A program made the translations under genes and the position numbers. The notes under the pieces are model-generated. The model was not told where the DNA came from and searched no databases. It saw only the letters and a program-made list of their open reading frames with translations. A stretch of DNA of 14,281 bases from CAZTTG01 sp964615935. Its GTDB lineage: Bacteria > Planctomycetota > UBA1135 > GCA-002686595. The stretch spans positions 1 to 14,281 of the forward strand of contig CAZTTG010000124.1 in the NCBI GenBank assembly GCA_964615935.1, in the 5' to 3' direction. Below are positions 1 through 9,401 of the stretch, in pieces (position 1 is the stretch's first letter; every line of letters starts with the position of its first letter).

Positions 1-46
1 GCCGGCGGCGCTGGAACCCCGTCTGCCTCCGGACAGGCTGCAACGT

Positions 47-71
47 GGTGCGCCCGCTCCGCGGGCGCACC
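47..71 (-). terminator. Stem-loop just after ribE, possible terminator
   Basis: A perfect 11-bp stem (47-57 with 61-71, GGTGCGCCCGC against its complement) has a 3-nt loop. It lies 14 bp beyond the ribE stop codon. No clear T-run follows on the minus strand, so it may be a weak or factor-assisted terminator, or only a 3'-end stabilising hairpin. Bases 1-46 to its left show nothing recognisable. Confidence 0.45.
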
Positions 72-85
72 GAGGAGTCATCCCC

Positions 86-754
86 TCACCCCACCCCCGG
101 CCCCACCTGCGACGGATCCCACTCCGCCCCCGGGAACAGCCGCTCGATCCACTTCCCGACCATGTCCCCCTCCACGTTCACCCGCTGCCCCACCTCGGCC
201 GCGCCCAGGTTGGTCAGCTCCAGGGTCACCGGGATCACCGCCACGCCGAATCTTCGCTCCCGCAGGTCGCAGATGGTGAGGCTGATGCCGTCCAGGGTCA
301 CACTCCCCTTCTCCAGGAGGTAGCGCTCGAGCCCGGGGTCGACCTCGAAGCCGATGAGCTGGCCGTCGTCCCCGACGTCCTCGATCGAGACGACCGTCCC
401 ACCCCCGTCCACGTGGCCGGCCACCAGGTGGCCCCCCAGGCGGTCCCCCAGGCGCAGGGCCCGCTCCAGGTTGTAGAGCCGCCCCGGCTCCTGCCCCCCG
501 AACCAGGTCTTGTCCAGGGTCTCGGAGGAGAGGTCGAAGGCCATCCGGGCCCCCGGGGTGCCCCCCGGGACCGGCCGGTCCTCGGCCGCGTCCAGGAGCT
601 CGGCCACCGTCAGGCAACAGCCGGCCACCGACACGCTCTCCCCCCTGTCGACCGCCCAGAGGGGGTTCGGGGCCGGCAGGATCATCCTGGCCCCCTCCCC
701 ACGGGTCTCGAAACGCCCCATGGGCACCGCTGCCTCGACGATTCCAGTGAACAC
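86..754 (-). CDS. ribE: Riboflavin synthase, alpha subunit
   Basis: Catalyses dismutation of two 6,7-dimethyl-8-ribityllumazines to riboflavin, the last step of riboflavin synthesis, in the cytosol. The 222-residue product starts MFTGIVE, the family hallmark, and has two tandem lumazine-binding halves. Half 1 contains SVSVAGCCLTV (about 40-50) and GGHLVAGHVDG (107-117). Half 2 contains SVTLDGISLTI (151-161) and VNVEGDMVGKWIERL (192-206). Cys47, His109, His114 and Asp197 align with the conserved Cys48, His97, His102 and Asp185 of the E. coli enzyme. A roughly 10-residue Pro/Gly-rich insertion (about 59-69) makes it slightly longer than usual. The start is GTG at 754, with GGAGGG about 10 nt upstream. 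No other riboflavin gene is adjacent and no FMN riboswitch is visible, so it appears to be a stand-alone gene. The gene is named ribC in some species. Confidence 0.96.
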   Translation of the reverse strand: MFTGIVEAAVPMGRFETRGEGARMILPAPNPLWAVDRGESVSVAGCCLTVAELLDAAEDRPVPGGTPGARMAFDLSSETLDKTWFGGQEPGRLYNLERALRLGDRLGGHLVAGHVDGGGTVVSIEDVGDDGQLIGFEVDPGLERYLLEKGSVTLDGISLTICDLRERRFGVAVIPVTLELTNLGAAEVGQRVNVEGDMVGKWIERLFPGAEWDPSQVGPGVG

Positions 755-910
755 TTCCGCTCGGCCCTCCGCGATCCGGGTTCGGCCCGGGTCCTCTCGA
801 GGGGCCCCGAAGGGGCCCTGGAGCCCCCCAGCGGGGCCCCCGATTCGGTTCGAGCAGCTTGACGCGCCCCAGGGCCCCGTCTACCTTGCTGAGCCTTTTC
901 TTCGAGGCTG
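755..910. promoter_or_regulatory. Divergent ribE/trmD intergenic region with serial GC hairpins
   Basis: This 156-bp divergent region must hold promoters for ribE and trmD. It contains three consecutive short stem-loops: 776-790 (CCGGG/CCCGG), 802-818 (GGGCCCC/GGGGCCC, GAA loop) and 823-837 (GCCCC/GGGGC). A fourth, 892-909 (AGCCT/AGGCT), ends just before the trmD start and includes its GAGG ribosome-binding sequence. On the minus strand the first three would lie in the ribE leader. I see no FMN-riboswitch core in them. A regulatory role is inference only. Confidence 0.45.
859..887 (+). promoter_or_regulatory. Probable sigma70-type promoter of trmD-rplS
   Basis: TTGACG (859-864) matches five of six bases of the -35 consensus. 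After an ideal 17-bp spacer comes TACCTT (882-887), a weak -10 that keeps T1, A2 and T6. A start site near 894 would leave a leader of under 20 nt before the trmD ATG at 911. Confidence 0.55.
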
Positions 911-1675
911 ATGCCGCTCTTTGCCATCCTCACCCTGTTCCCTGAGGCTCTCCAAGCCTACGCCCGAGCGGGCGTCCTGGGCATCGCCCGGGACAAGGGC
1001 CTGGCCGACCTCCTGCTGGTCGACTTCCGCGATTTCGCTCGAGACCGGCACCGGACCGTGGACGACCGCCCCTTCGGCGGCGGACCCGGCATGGTGCTGA
1101 AGCCCGAGCCCATCTGCGAGTGCGTCGAGTGGCTGGAGGAGCGCCACGGCCCCTTCCGCAAGCTGGCCCTGTGCCCCACCGGCCGCCTGTTCCGGCAGGA
1201 GACGGCGGAGGAGTTCTCCCGCGAGGAGCGCGTCCTGCTCCTGTGCGGGCGGTACGAGGGCTTCGACGAGAGGCTCCGCGCCGAGCTCTCCCTGGAGGAC
1301 GTCTCCATCGGCGACTACGTGCTCTCGGGGGGCGAGCTCCCGGCGCTGGCGATCACCGAGGCGGTGGTCCGGCTGATTCCGGGCGTGCTGGGGGACGAGC
1401 GATCGGCCGAGCAGGACTCCTTCCGCGCCGTCCCCGCCGAGGGGCCGACCGCCGGCGGGAGGCTGCTCGACTACCCCCACTACACCCGCCCGCGCGTCTT
1501 CCGAGGCCGGGAGGTGCCGCCCGTCCTCCTCTCTGGAGACCACGGGGCAATCGAGGCATGGCGGCGCAGCGCGGCCGCGAAGAGAACCCTGCAGCACCGA
1601 CCGGACCTGCTGGACCGACCGCAGACGAATACGGAGACCGAGTCCCCTGGCTCGGATTCGACCCAATGCACCTGA
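911..1675 (+). CDS. trmD: tRNA (guanine-N1-)-methyltransferase TrmD
   Basis: Methylates N1 of G37 next to the anticodon using S-adenosylmethionine, which prevents +1 frameshifting. The 254-residue product has the SPOUT trefoil-knot motifs: DDRPFGGGPGMVLKP (51-65), LCGRYEGFDER (111-121) and SIGDYVLSGGELP (132-144), followed by LLDYPHYTRP (185-194) and VPPVLLSGDH (202-211). Arg114, Glu116, Arg154 and Asp169 fall at the same numbers as the known active-site residues of the E. coli and Haemophilus enzymes. About 19 extra, probably disordered residues follow the usual C-terminus. The ATG at 911 gives the expected start (MPLFAILTLFPE); GAGG lies only 3 nt upstream. Its last 10 bases overlap rplS. 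The usual upstream partners rpsP and rimM are absent, since ribE lies there in the opposite direction. Confidence 0.98.
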   Translation: MPLFAILTLFPEALQAYARAGVLGIARDKGLADLLLVDFRDFARDRHRTVDDRPFGGGPGMVLKPEPICECVEWLEERHGPFRKLALCPTGRLFRQETAEEFSREERVLLLCGRYEGFDERLRAELSLEDVSIGDYVLSGGELPALAITEAVVRLIPGVLGDERSAEQDSFRAVPAEGPTAGGRLLDYPHYTRPRVFRGREVPPVLLSGDHGAIEAWRRSAAAKRTLQHRPDLLDRPQTNTETESPGSDSTQCT

Positions 1676-2193
1676 TCGATCAACTGGAGCGCGAGCTCGG
1701 TAAGAAGCGGCTGCCCGCCGTGCACCCCGGAGACACGGTCGAGGTCCACTACCTGATTCGCGAGGGCGAGAAGGAGCGCGTCCAGCTCTTCATCGGGACC
1801 GTCATCGCCGTGGGGGGCCGCGGCATCCGCCGGAGCATCACCGTGCGCCGGATCGTCCAGGGCGAGGGCGTCGAGCGGCAGTTCCCCCTGCACGGTCCTC
1901 GCGTCAAGGAGGTGGTGGTCCCGCGCCGGGGCGACGTGAGGCGCGCGAAGCTCTACTACCTGCGCGACCGCGTCGGCAAGAAGACCCGTATCAAGGAGCT
2001 CCTGGGCGAGCGGGCCCGGCGCCGGCGAGCCATCGAGCTGCCCGGCGAGGAGGAGGCGCCCCCGGCCCCCGAGGCCACCGGGGAGACCCCCGCCGAGAGC
2101 GCCGAGGCGCCCGCCGAAGCGCCCTCCCCCGAGACCACCGGGGAGACCCCCGAGGCGGTCGCCGAGGAGACCCCCCAGAAGACCGAGGCCTGA
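1666..2193 (+). CDS. rplS: 50S ribosomal protein L19 with acidic C-terminal extension
   Basis: Component of the large ribosomal subunit, near the 30S interface. Residues 1-120 are a normal L19: MHLIDQLERELG start, PGDTVEVHYLI (21-31), FIGTVIAVGGRGIRRSITVRR (42-62), VERQFPLHGPRV (69-80) and KLYYLRDRVGKK (95-106). E. coli L19 is about 115 residues; this one is 175. The extra tail (about 124-175) is rich in Glu, Pro, Ala and Thr, contains almost no hydrophobic residues and is built from two 20-residue repeats. The ATG at 1666 lies inside the end of trmD (10-bp overlap) and there is no strong Shine-Dalgarno sequence, so translation is probably coupled to trmD. The basic run RARRRRAIEL marks the junction of core and tail. 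Identification is certain; the function of the tail is unknown. Confidence 0.97.
   Translation: MHLIDQLERELGKKRLPAVHPGDTVEVHYLIREGEKERVQLFIGTVIAVGGRGIRRSITVRRIVQGEGVERQFPLHGPRVKEVVVPRRGDVRRAKLYYLRDRVGKKTRIKELLGERARRRRAIELPGEEEAPPAPEATGETPAESAEAPAEAPSPETTGETPEAVAEETPQKTEA
2066..2185 (+). repeat. Tandem 60-bp duplication encoding the L19 tail
   Basis: Bases 2066-2092 and 2126-2152 match at 26 of 27 positions, exactly 60 bp apart; the second parts of the units are diverged but still alignable. The units encode PEATGETPAESAEAPAEAPS and PETTGETPEAVAEETPQKTE. This looks like an in-frame tandem duplication that lengthened the L19 tail. Confidence 0.75.
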
Positions 2194-2413
2194 GGCCCCC
2201 GAGGCGCGCCGGGCCCCGCGGGGCAAACCGGCGGCCGGCATTCCCAACGACATCCCTGAGCGGTTCAACGTCCGGAGGGCCGACACGCCGCCGGACGGTT
2301 CGCGTCTTTCCCGACTCCCCCGCGAGCTCGCGCGCGGCCGCCCAAGCGTCCGCGCCGGGCAGCGGCCCCGGGCCGGATTCCCTCCCGGGCAACGGTAGCC
2401 CCAGATCCCCGTC
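2194..2413. other. rplS-secDF intergenic region, no gene seen
   Basis: This 220-bp gap contains a GC palindrome (GCCCCGCGGGGC, 2213-2224) 19 bp after the rplS stop. That could be a weak transcript end, but its loop would be very tight and no T-run follows. No convincing promoter or strong Shine-Dalgarno sequence was found in front of the secDF ATG. Whether secDF is read from the trmD-rplS promoter cannot be decided from the sequence. Confidence 0.4.
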
Positions 2414-5404
<2,991 letters not shown>

Positions 5405-5414
5405 GGAAGGGCCG

Positions 5415-5599
5415 CTTAGCCCGGATGTCTCACCAGCCTTCACCCAGATCGCCGCATCTGCTCGCCATCTCGCGACTTGGCTCTCTCGGAGTCCTCGACG
5501 ACCTGTCGAAGGTCGACTCCGGGCTCCTCAGTCGCAAAGCCGCAATCTGGCGGCACCTGCGACGATCTGGGCAAAGCCTGGCGAGACATCCGGGCTGAG
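5415..5599. repeat. 185-bp imperfect palindromic element
   Basis: The stretch between secDF and the LysM gene folds back on itself around base 5507. The outermost arms contain a perfect 14-bp inverted repeat, AGCCCGGATGTCTC (5418-5431) against 5583-5596. Over 5415-5461 paired with 5553-5599, 39 of 47 positions are Watson-Crick complementary with no gaps; the inner arms continue with small indels to a tight centre (ACCT-GTCGA-AGGT, 5501-5513). Codon-position GC here is less biased than in the neighbouring genes. It looks like a dispersed intergenic repeat, such as a MITE- or REP-like element, or a long hairpin acting as transcript terminator or stabiliser. No transposase and no clear target-site duplication are visible, and no second copy was found in this window. 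Confidence 0.7.
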
Positions 5600-5617
5600 C
5601 CGGCGCGAGCTGACGCG

Positions 5618-6088
5618 GTGAGAATCCTGCTGGGCCTCTCGATCCTGGTCGCCCTCTTCGCCCTGGCGTGGGCCTGGCAGACCCGGACGATGGCTTCCCT
5701 GCGGGATCAGCGCGCGCCGCAGTCCCCCGAGGCGGACGCGGAGGAGGTCGGCCGGGCCGCCCTGGAGGACCTCCCCGAGGGCTGGGGGGCGGTGATCGTG
5801 GGGCGGCCGTCGGGGGCGACCCCGCTCGAGACCGCCGCGCCCCCGCAGCCGCCGGAGCCGGTGGTGGACGAGTCCCGCTGGCGTGAGCTCGAGGAGCGCG
5901 CCCTGGTCGACTACCAGGTCGAGGTCCAGCCCGGTCAGAGCCTGTCGAGGATCGCGCGGGAGCACTACGGCCGCCTCGACGCCGAGCTGATCGAACGGCT
6001 CGCGCGCCACAACGGCCTGGCCGATCCCGATCACCTGGAGGTGGGAGCGATCCTGCTCCTGCCGAGCGAGGAGCGGCTCTTCGAGTAG
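5618..6088 (+). CDS. Membrane-anchored LysM-domain protein
   Basis: A 156-residue protein with a short N-terminal membrane anchor (ILLGLSILVALFALAWAW, 3-20). A Pro/Ala/Glu-rich linker (about 30-95) follows, then one LysM domain (about 99-149): YQVEVQPGQSLSRIAREHYG, then LIERLARHNGLADPDHLEVG and ILLLP. LysM domains bind N-acetylglucosamine in peptidoglycan, so the protein probably sits in the cytoplasmic membrane with its C-terminus at the cell wall. No catalytic domain is present. The start is uncertain. The frame stays open back to a TTG at 5477, but that lies inside the palindromic element and has no ribosome-binding site. The GTG at 5618 begins right after the element and directly before the membrane segment, so it is preferred, although its Shine-Dalgarno sequence is also weak. 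Confidence 0.75.
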   Translation: MRILLGLSILVALFALAWAWQTRTMASLRDQRAPQSPEADAEEVGRAALEDLPEGWGAVIVGRPSGATPLETAAPPQPPEPVVDESRWRELEERALVDYQVEVQPGQSLSRIAREHYGRLDAELIERLARHNGLADPDHLEVGAILLLPSEERLFE

Positions 6089-6266
6089 GCGCGGCGGGGC
6101 TCCGGGGCGGATGGAGACCACCCCGTGACCACCGCAGCTCACCCCTCCCCTCTCCGCCTCGATGCCCCTTGCCTGGCCGTCGGGGGGGGGGCGTAGCGTG
6201 TACCCATCAGGCCAGTCGGCCTCACGAGCGCATGCCGGGTGACTCGAACGAGGAAAGGGCGTCACG
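6089..6266 (+). promoter_or_regulatory. Upstream region of the beta-helix gene, with a run of ten G
   Basis: This 178-bp gap separates the LysM gene from the beta-helix gene. A G homopolymer of ten (6182-6191) lies between a possible -35 (TTGCCT, 6169-6174) and a possible -10 (TAGCGT, 6194-6199). The current 19-bp spacing is slightly longer than optimal. A good Shine-Dalgarno sequence, AGGAAAGGG (6251-6259), stands 7 nt before the ATG at 6267. The promoter elements are weak matches; the G-run and the ribosome-binding site are plain in the sequence. Confidence 0.45.
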
Positions 6267-9200
6267 ATGACGATGGCCACCGCAGCGATTCGCGTTCTCG
6301 CGCTTCTCACGGTCTCTTCCGTCGCGCTGGGCGGCAACATCCTGAAGGTACCCGGGAAGTACCCGTCGATCGGTGCAGCCGTGGCGGCGGCGAACGACGG
6401 CGATACCGTCCAGGTCTCGGCGGGCATCTACCAGGGTCCCGACAACTGCAACATCGACCTCGCGGGCAAGGCCATCCGGATCGAGGGAATCGACGGTCCC
6501 GAGAAGTGCATCATCGACTGCCACCACCAGGGCCGAGGGTTCTCGTTCACGCACCACGAGACGCGCGAGACGGTGCTCCATGGACTCACCATCAGGGGCG
6601 GCCAGGTGGAAGGGGGGGGAGGAGCGATCTACTGCAGCGGCGCCTCGCCCACGATCGAGAACTGCCTGATCTCCGACAATCAGGCCCTGATGGGCAACGG
6701 ATTCGGACAGGGTGGCGGGATCTCCCTGGATGGCCACTGCTCACCGACCTTCACCGAGTGCACGATCCGCGACAACACGGCGGTTCAGGGAGCGGGACTC
6801 GACGCCTGGGGTCACTGCGAGCCGATCCTCGAACGATGCTTGATCTCCGGCAACCAAGTGTCCTTTGCCGGTGGCGGCTTCGAGATGGTCCAGTCCAGCT
6901 CGCTGACCCTGACCAACTGCGTGGTGCGCGACAACCAGGCCAAGAAGGGCGCGGGTCAGGCGCTCTGGCCTACCTCCAGCGCGACGATCACGAGCTGCAC
7001 CATCGCCGGCAACACGGCGAGCCAGATCGGTGGAGGGATCCAGTGCATCGGCAATGCGGGCCTGACGATCCGGAACGGCATCGTCTGGGCCAATGAGCCG
7101 GACGGGATCGACGGGTCGGCGGTCGCGTCGCACTCGAACATCCAGGGCGGCTGCGCCGGCGTGAGCAATGTCACCGCCAGTCCGCTCTTCGCCCAACCCG
7201 CGCAGGGCGACTACCGGCTCCTCGAGGGCTCGCCCTGCCTCGATTCCGGTGACCTGCCCTCGTCGCCGGCGGTGGACATCGCCGGCACGTCCCGGCCGCA
7301 GGGCATCGGCGTCGACCGCGGGGCCTATGAGGGCAAGGAGCGAGGCAATCAGGCGCCCGAGATCCTGCGCTTCGACGCCACACCCTCCAGCGTCGTCCTG
7401 CCCGGGAAGATCAGCTTCCAGATCGATGCGCAGGATGACACGGGCATCGCCGCCTACTCGATCGACTTCGGCGACGGGAATCCTCCCGCCGTCGCGGCCT
7501 CAGGCCGGTGCGACTACACCTACAAGGAGGCCGGCGACTACCAGGTACGGTGCACCGTGACGGACGATGGCGGCGTCACGGTCACGAGTCTCCCGCTCCC
7601 CGTGAAGATCTGGGCCTTCGTCTTGCCGGGTGGCTACAACACCATCCAGCAGGCCATCGACGCGGCGGAGGAGGGCCAGGTCATCACCCTGCCGGACCGG
7701 ACCTACACCGGGTCGGGCAACAAGAACCTCAACTTCCACGGGAAGCACATCACCCTGCAGTCCGAGGGTGGTCCGGACGGCTGCATCATCGACTGCGAGG
7801 GTTGGGGGCGCGGCCTGAGATTCGACAACGGCGAGGGGACCGACGCCGTCGTGTCCGGCCTGACGATCGTCAACGGCCACGTCGGGGCCAAGGGGGGCGG
7901 CATCTACTGCCATGGCACCTCCCCGACCATCACCGACGTCAAGATCCTGAACTGCGCCGCCGTCTCGGCCTGCGGATCGGGTGGCGGGATCGCCTGCGTG
8001 GGCGACGCCTCGCCGACATTCGAGAACTGCGTGATCGCGGGCAACTACTCGGGCACGTCCGGCGGCGGAATCGACATCCACGGCTCGCCGACCTTCCAGT
8101 CGTGCACGATCGAGGGCAACACCGCGGTCTTCTCCGGTGGCGGCGCCAGCGCGTGGTTCTCCTCACCCGTCTTCCGCGAGTGCCGGATCACCGACAACGA
8201 GGCCGACGATTTCGGTGGCGGGCTGCAGCTCAATGCGCACTGCCACGCGACCATCGAGAACTGCGTGGTCTCGGGGAACAGCAGCGTCGAGGCGGGAGGA
8301 GGCGTCTTCTCCTGCGGCGACATGGTGAACCACAACACGCTGACGATGATGAACTGTGTTCTCCGGGACAACTCGGTGACCGACGGCACCGGAGAGGGCG
8401 GCGGGCTCTTCTCCATCGCCACGGCGGCGAACCTGGTCTGTTGCACCATCGTCGGCAACGGCGCGGGTCTGCAGGGCGGTGGAATCTGTGCAGCCCTCCT
8501 GTCCAGCGTCGACACCCGGAACTGCATCGTCTGGGGCAACACGCCCGGGGCCGTCGAGCTCGTGACCCCGGCGACCCTGACGGTGACCCACAGCGACGTC
8601 CAGGGCGGCCACGCGGGTTCGGGCAATATCGATGCGAAGCCGCACTTCGTCGATGCCGCGTCCGGTGACTACCGGCTCGAGGAGGGATCGCCGTGCGTCG
8701 ACGCCGGCACCGATCAGGGCGCACCCAAGCGGGACATCGCCGGCAGCTCCCGGCCTCAGGGCAGCGGACCCGACATGGGCGCCTTCGAGGGCGCCGTCGA
8801 GGCGGCGGTCGGCAGCACGAACTCGACCAGCACCTCGGCCAAGAAGCTGGCGCAGCCGGGGGGAGAGGAGACAGCGACCTACCGGGATCGGCTGATGCCC
8901 TGCGTGGCCGACCACGGGCGATGGGCGGGCTACGAGGTCGGGGCCCAGGCCATCTACCGATGCGAGACCGAGACCCTCGCAGGGGACCGGTACGAGGACA
9001 AGATCACCGTGACGCTGGCGGAGGCGGGGGAGGAGGCCCCCACGCTGCTGGTCGAGTTCGAGACGAAGCTGGACGGCGAGCTGGTCGGTCGATCGACCCA
9101 CAAGATCTCCCCCGGGGAGGGCAGCAACGCGCACGCGGACGTCTCCACGAAGCCGCGGGAGAACCAGGTGCTGAAGGTCGCCGGCCAGAAGATCGAGTGC

Positions 9201-9359
9201 GAGGTTCTCGACGTCGTCATCAAGGACTCCAGCGCCCTGACCCAGCGAACCGACTGGACCAGCAAGGACATCCCCGGCACGCTGGTGAAGGCCGAGATCA
9301 GCGTGTCGGGCGAGGTCGCCTTCACGAGCCGGGTGGACCTGGAGAGTCACCGGCAGTAG
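6267..9359 (+). CDS. Secreted protein with two right-handed beta-helix domains, a PKD-like domain and a C-terminal beta domain
   Basis: A 1030-residue exported protein. Residues 1-23 form a signal peptide (hydrophobic core VLALLTVSSVALGG). Beta-helix half 1 (about 24-356) opens with LKVPGKYPSIGAAVAAANDG and ends SPCLDSG...DIAGTSRPQG...GAYEG. A PKD/Ig-like domain follows (about 362-448; IDFGDG, YTYKEAGDY, CTVTDDGG). Half 2 (about 450-843) repeats the plan: FVLPGGYNTIQQAIDAAEEG, CIIDC, GLTI, GGGIYC, and ends SPCVDAG...DIAGSSRPQG...GAFEG. Repeated turns such as TIENCLISDN, GGGI and CTIxGN mark the helix rungs. Residues about 870-1030 are a separate beta-rich domain (WAGYEVGAQAIYR, DIPGTLVKAEISV). 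The halves align along their length, pointing to internal duplication. Such helices often bind or cut polysaccharides, but no catalytic signature is recognised, so the role is unknown. ATG 6267 is preferred over ATG 6273 by Shine-Dalgarno spacing. Confidence 0.88.
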   Translation: MTMATAAIRVLALLTVSSVALGGNILKVPGKYPSIGAAVAAANDGDTVQVSAGIYQGPDNCNIDLAGKAIRIEGIDGPEKCIIDCHHQGRGFSFTHHETRETVLHGLTIRGGQVEGGGGAIYCSGASPTIENCLISDNQALMGNGFGQGGGISLDGHCSPTFTECTIRDNTAVQGAGLDAWGHCEPILERCLISGNQVSFAGGGFEMVQSSSLTLTNCVVRDNQAKKGAGQALWPTSSATITSCTIAGNTASQIGGGIQCIGNAGLTIRNGIVWANEPDGIDGSAVASHSNIQGGCAGVSNVTASPLFAQPAQGDYRLLEGSPCLDSGDLPSSPAVDIAGTSRPQGIGVDRGAYEGKERGNQAPEILRFDATPSSVVLPGKISFQIDAQDDTGIAAYSIDFGDGNPPAVAASGRCDYTYKEAGDYQVRCTVTDDGGVTVTSLPLPVKIWAFVLPGGYNTIQQAIDAAEEGQVITLPDRTYTGSGNKNLNFHGKHITLQSEGGPDGCIIDCEGWGRGLRFDNGEGTDAVVSGLTIVNGHVGAKGGGIYCHGTSPTITDVKILNCAAVSACGSGGGIACVGDASPTFENCVIAGNYSGTSGGGIDIHGSPTFQSCTIEGNTAVFSGGGASAWFSSPVFRECRITDNEADDFGGGLQLNAHCHATIENCVVSGNSSVEAGGGVFSCGDMVNHNTLTMMNCVLRDNSVTDGTGEGGGLFSIATAANLVCCTIVGNGAGLQGGGICAALLSSVDTRNCIVWGNTPGAVELVTPATLTVTHSDVQGGHAGSGNIDAKPHFVDAASGDYRLEEGSPCVDAGTDQGAPKRDIAGSSRPQGSGPDMGAFEGAVEAAVGSTNSTSTSAKKLAQPGGEETATYRDRLMPCVADHGRWAGYEVGAQAIYRCETETLAGDRYEDKITVTLAEAGEEAPTLLVEFETKLDGELVGRSTHKISPGEGSNAHADVSTKPRENQVLKVAGQKIECEVLDVVIKDSSALTQRTDWTSKDIPGTLVKAEISVSGEVAFTSRVDLESHRQ

Positions 9360-9376
9360 GGACGCGATCGGGAGGG

Positions 9377-9397
9377 TCCCGCCCGACGGGCCCGGGA
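9377..9397. terminator. Hairpin between convergent beta-helix and hflX genes
   Basis: The 42-bp gap between the two converging stop codons holds a GC hairpin: TCCC (9377-9380) with GGGA (9394-9397), then GCCC (9381-9384) with GGGC (9388-9391), a GAC loop and a 2-nt bulge. Its position suits a bidirectional terminator, but there is no T-run on either side. Confidence 0.35.
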
Positions 9398-9401
9398 GCG
9401 C

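Noticed and set aside
755..910. FMN riboswitch in front of ribE
   Set aside because: The conserved RFN-element core sequences are not present on the minus strand; only simple GC hairpins are seen.
5425..5598. 57-codon ORF starting at ATG 5425
   Set aside because: It lies almost exactly within the palindromic element, lacks a ribosome-binding site, has weak codon bias and shows no recognisable domain.
5477..5617. TTG at 5477 as start of the LysM protein
   Set aside because: It lies inside the palindrome without a Shine-Dalgarno sequence. The added 47 residues would put a non-hydrophobic stretch before the membrane anchor.
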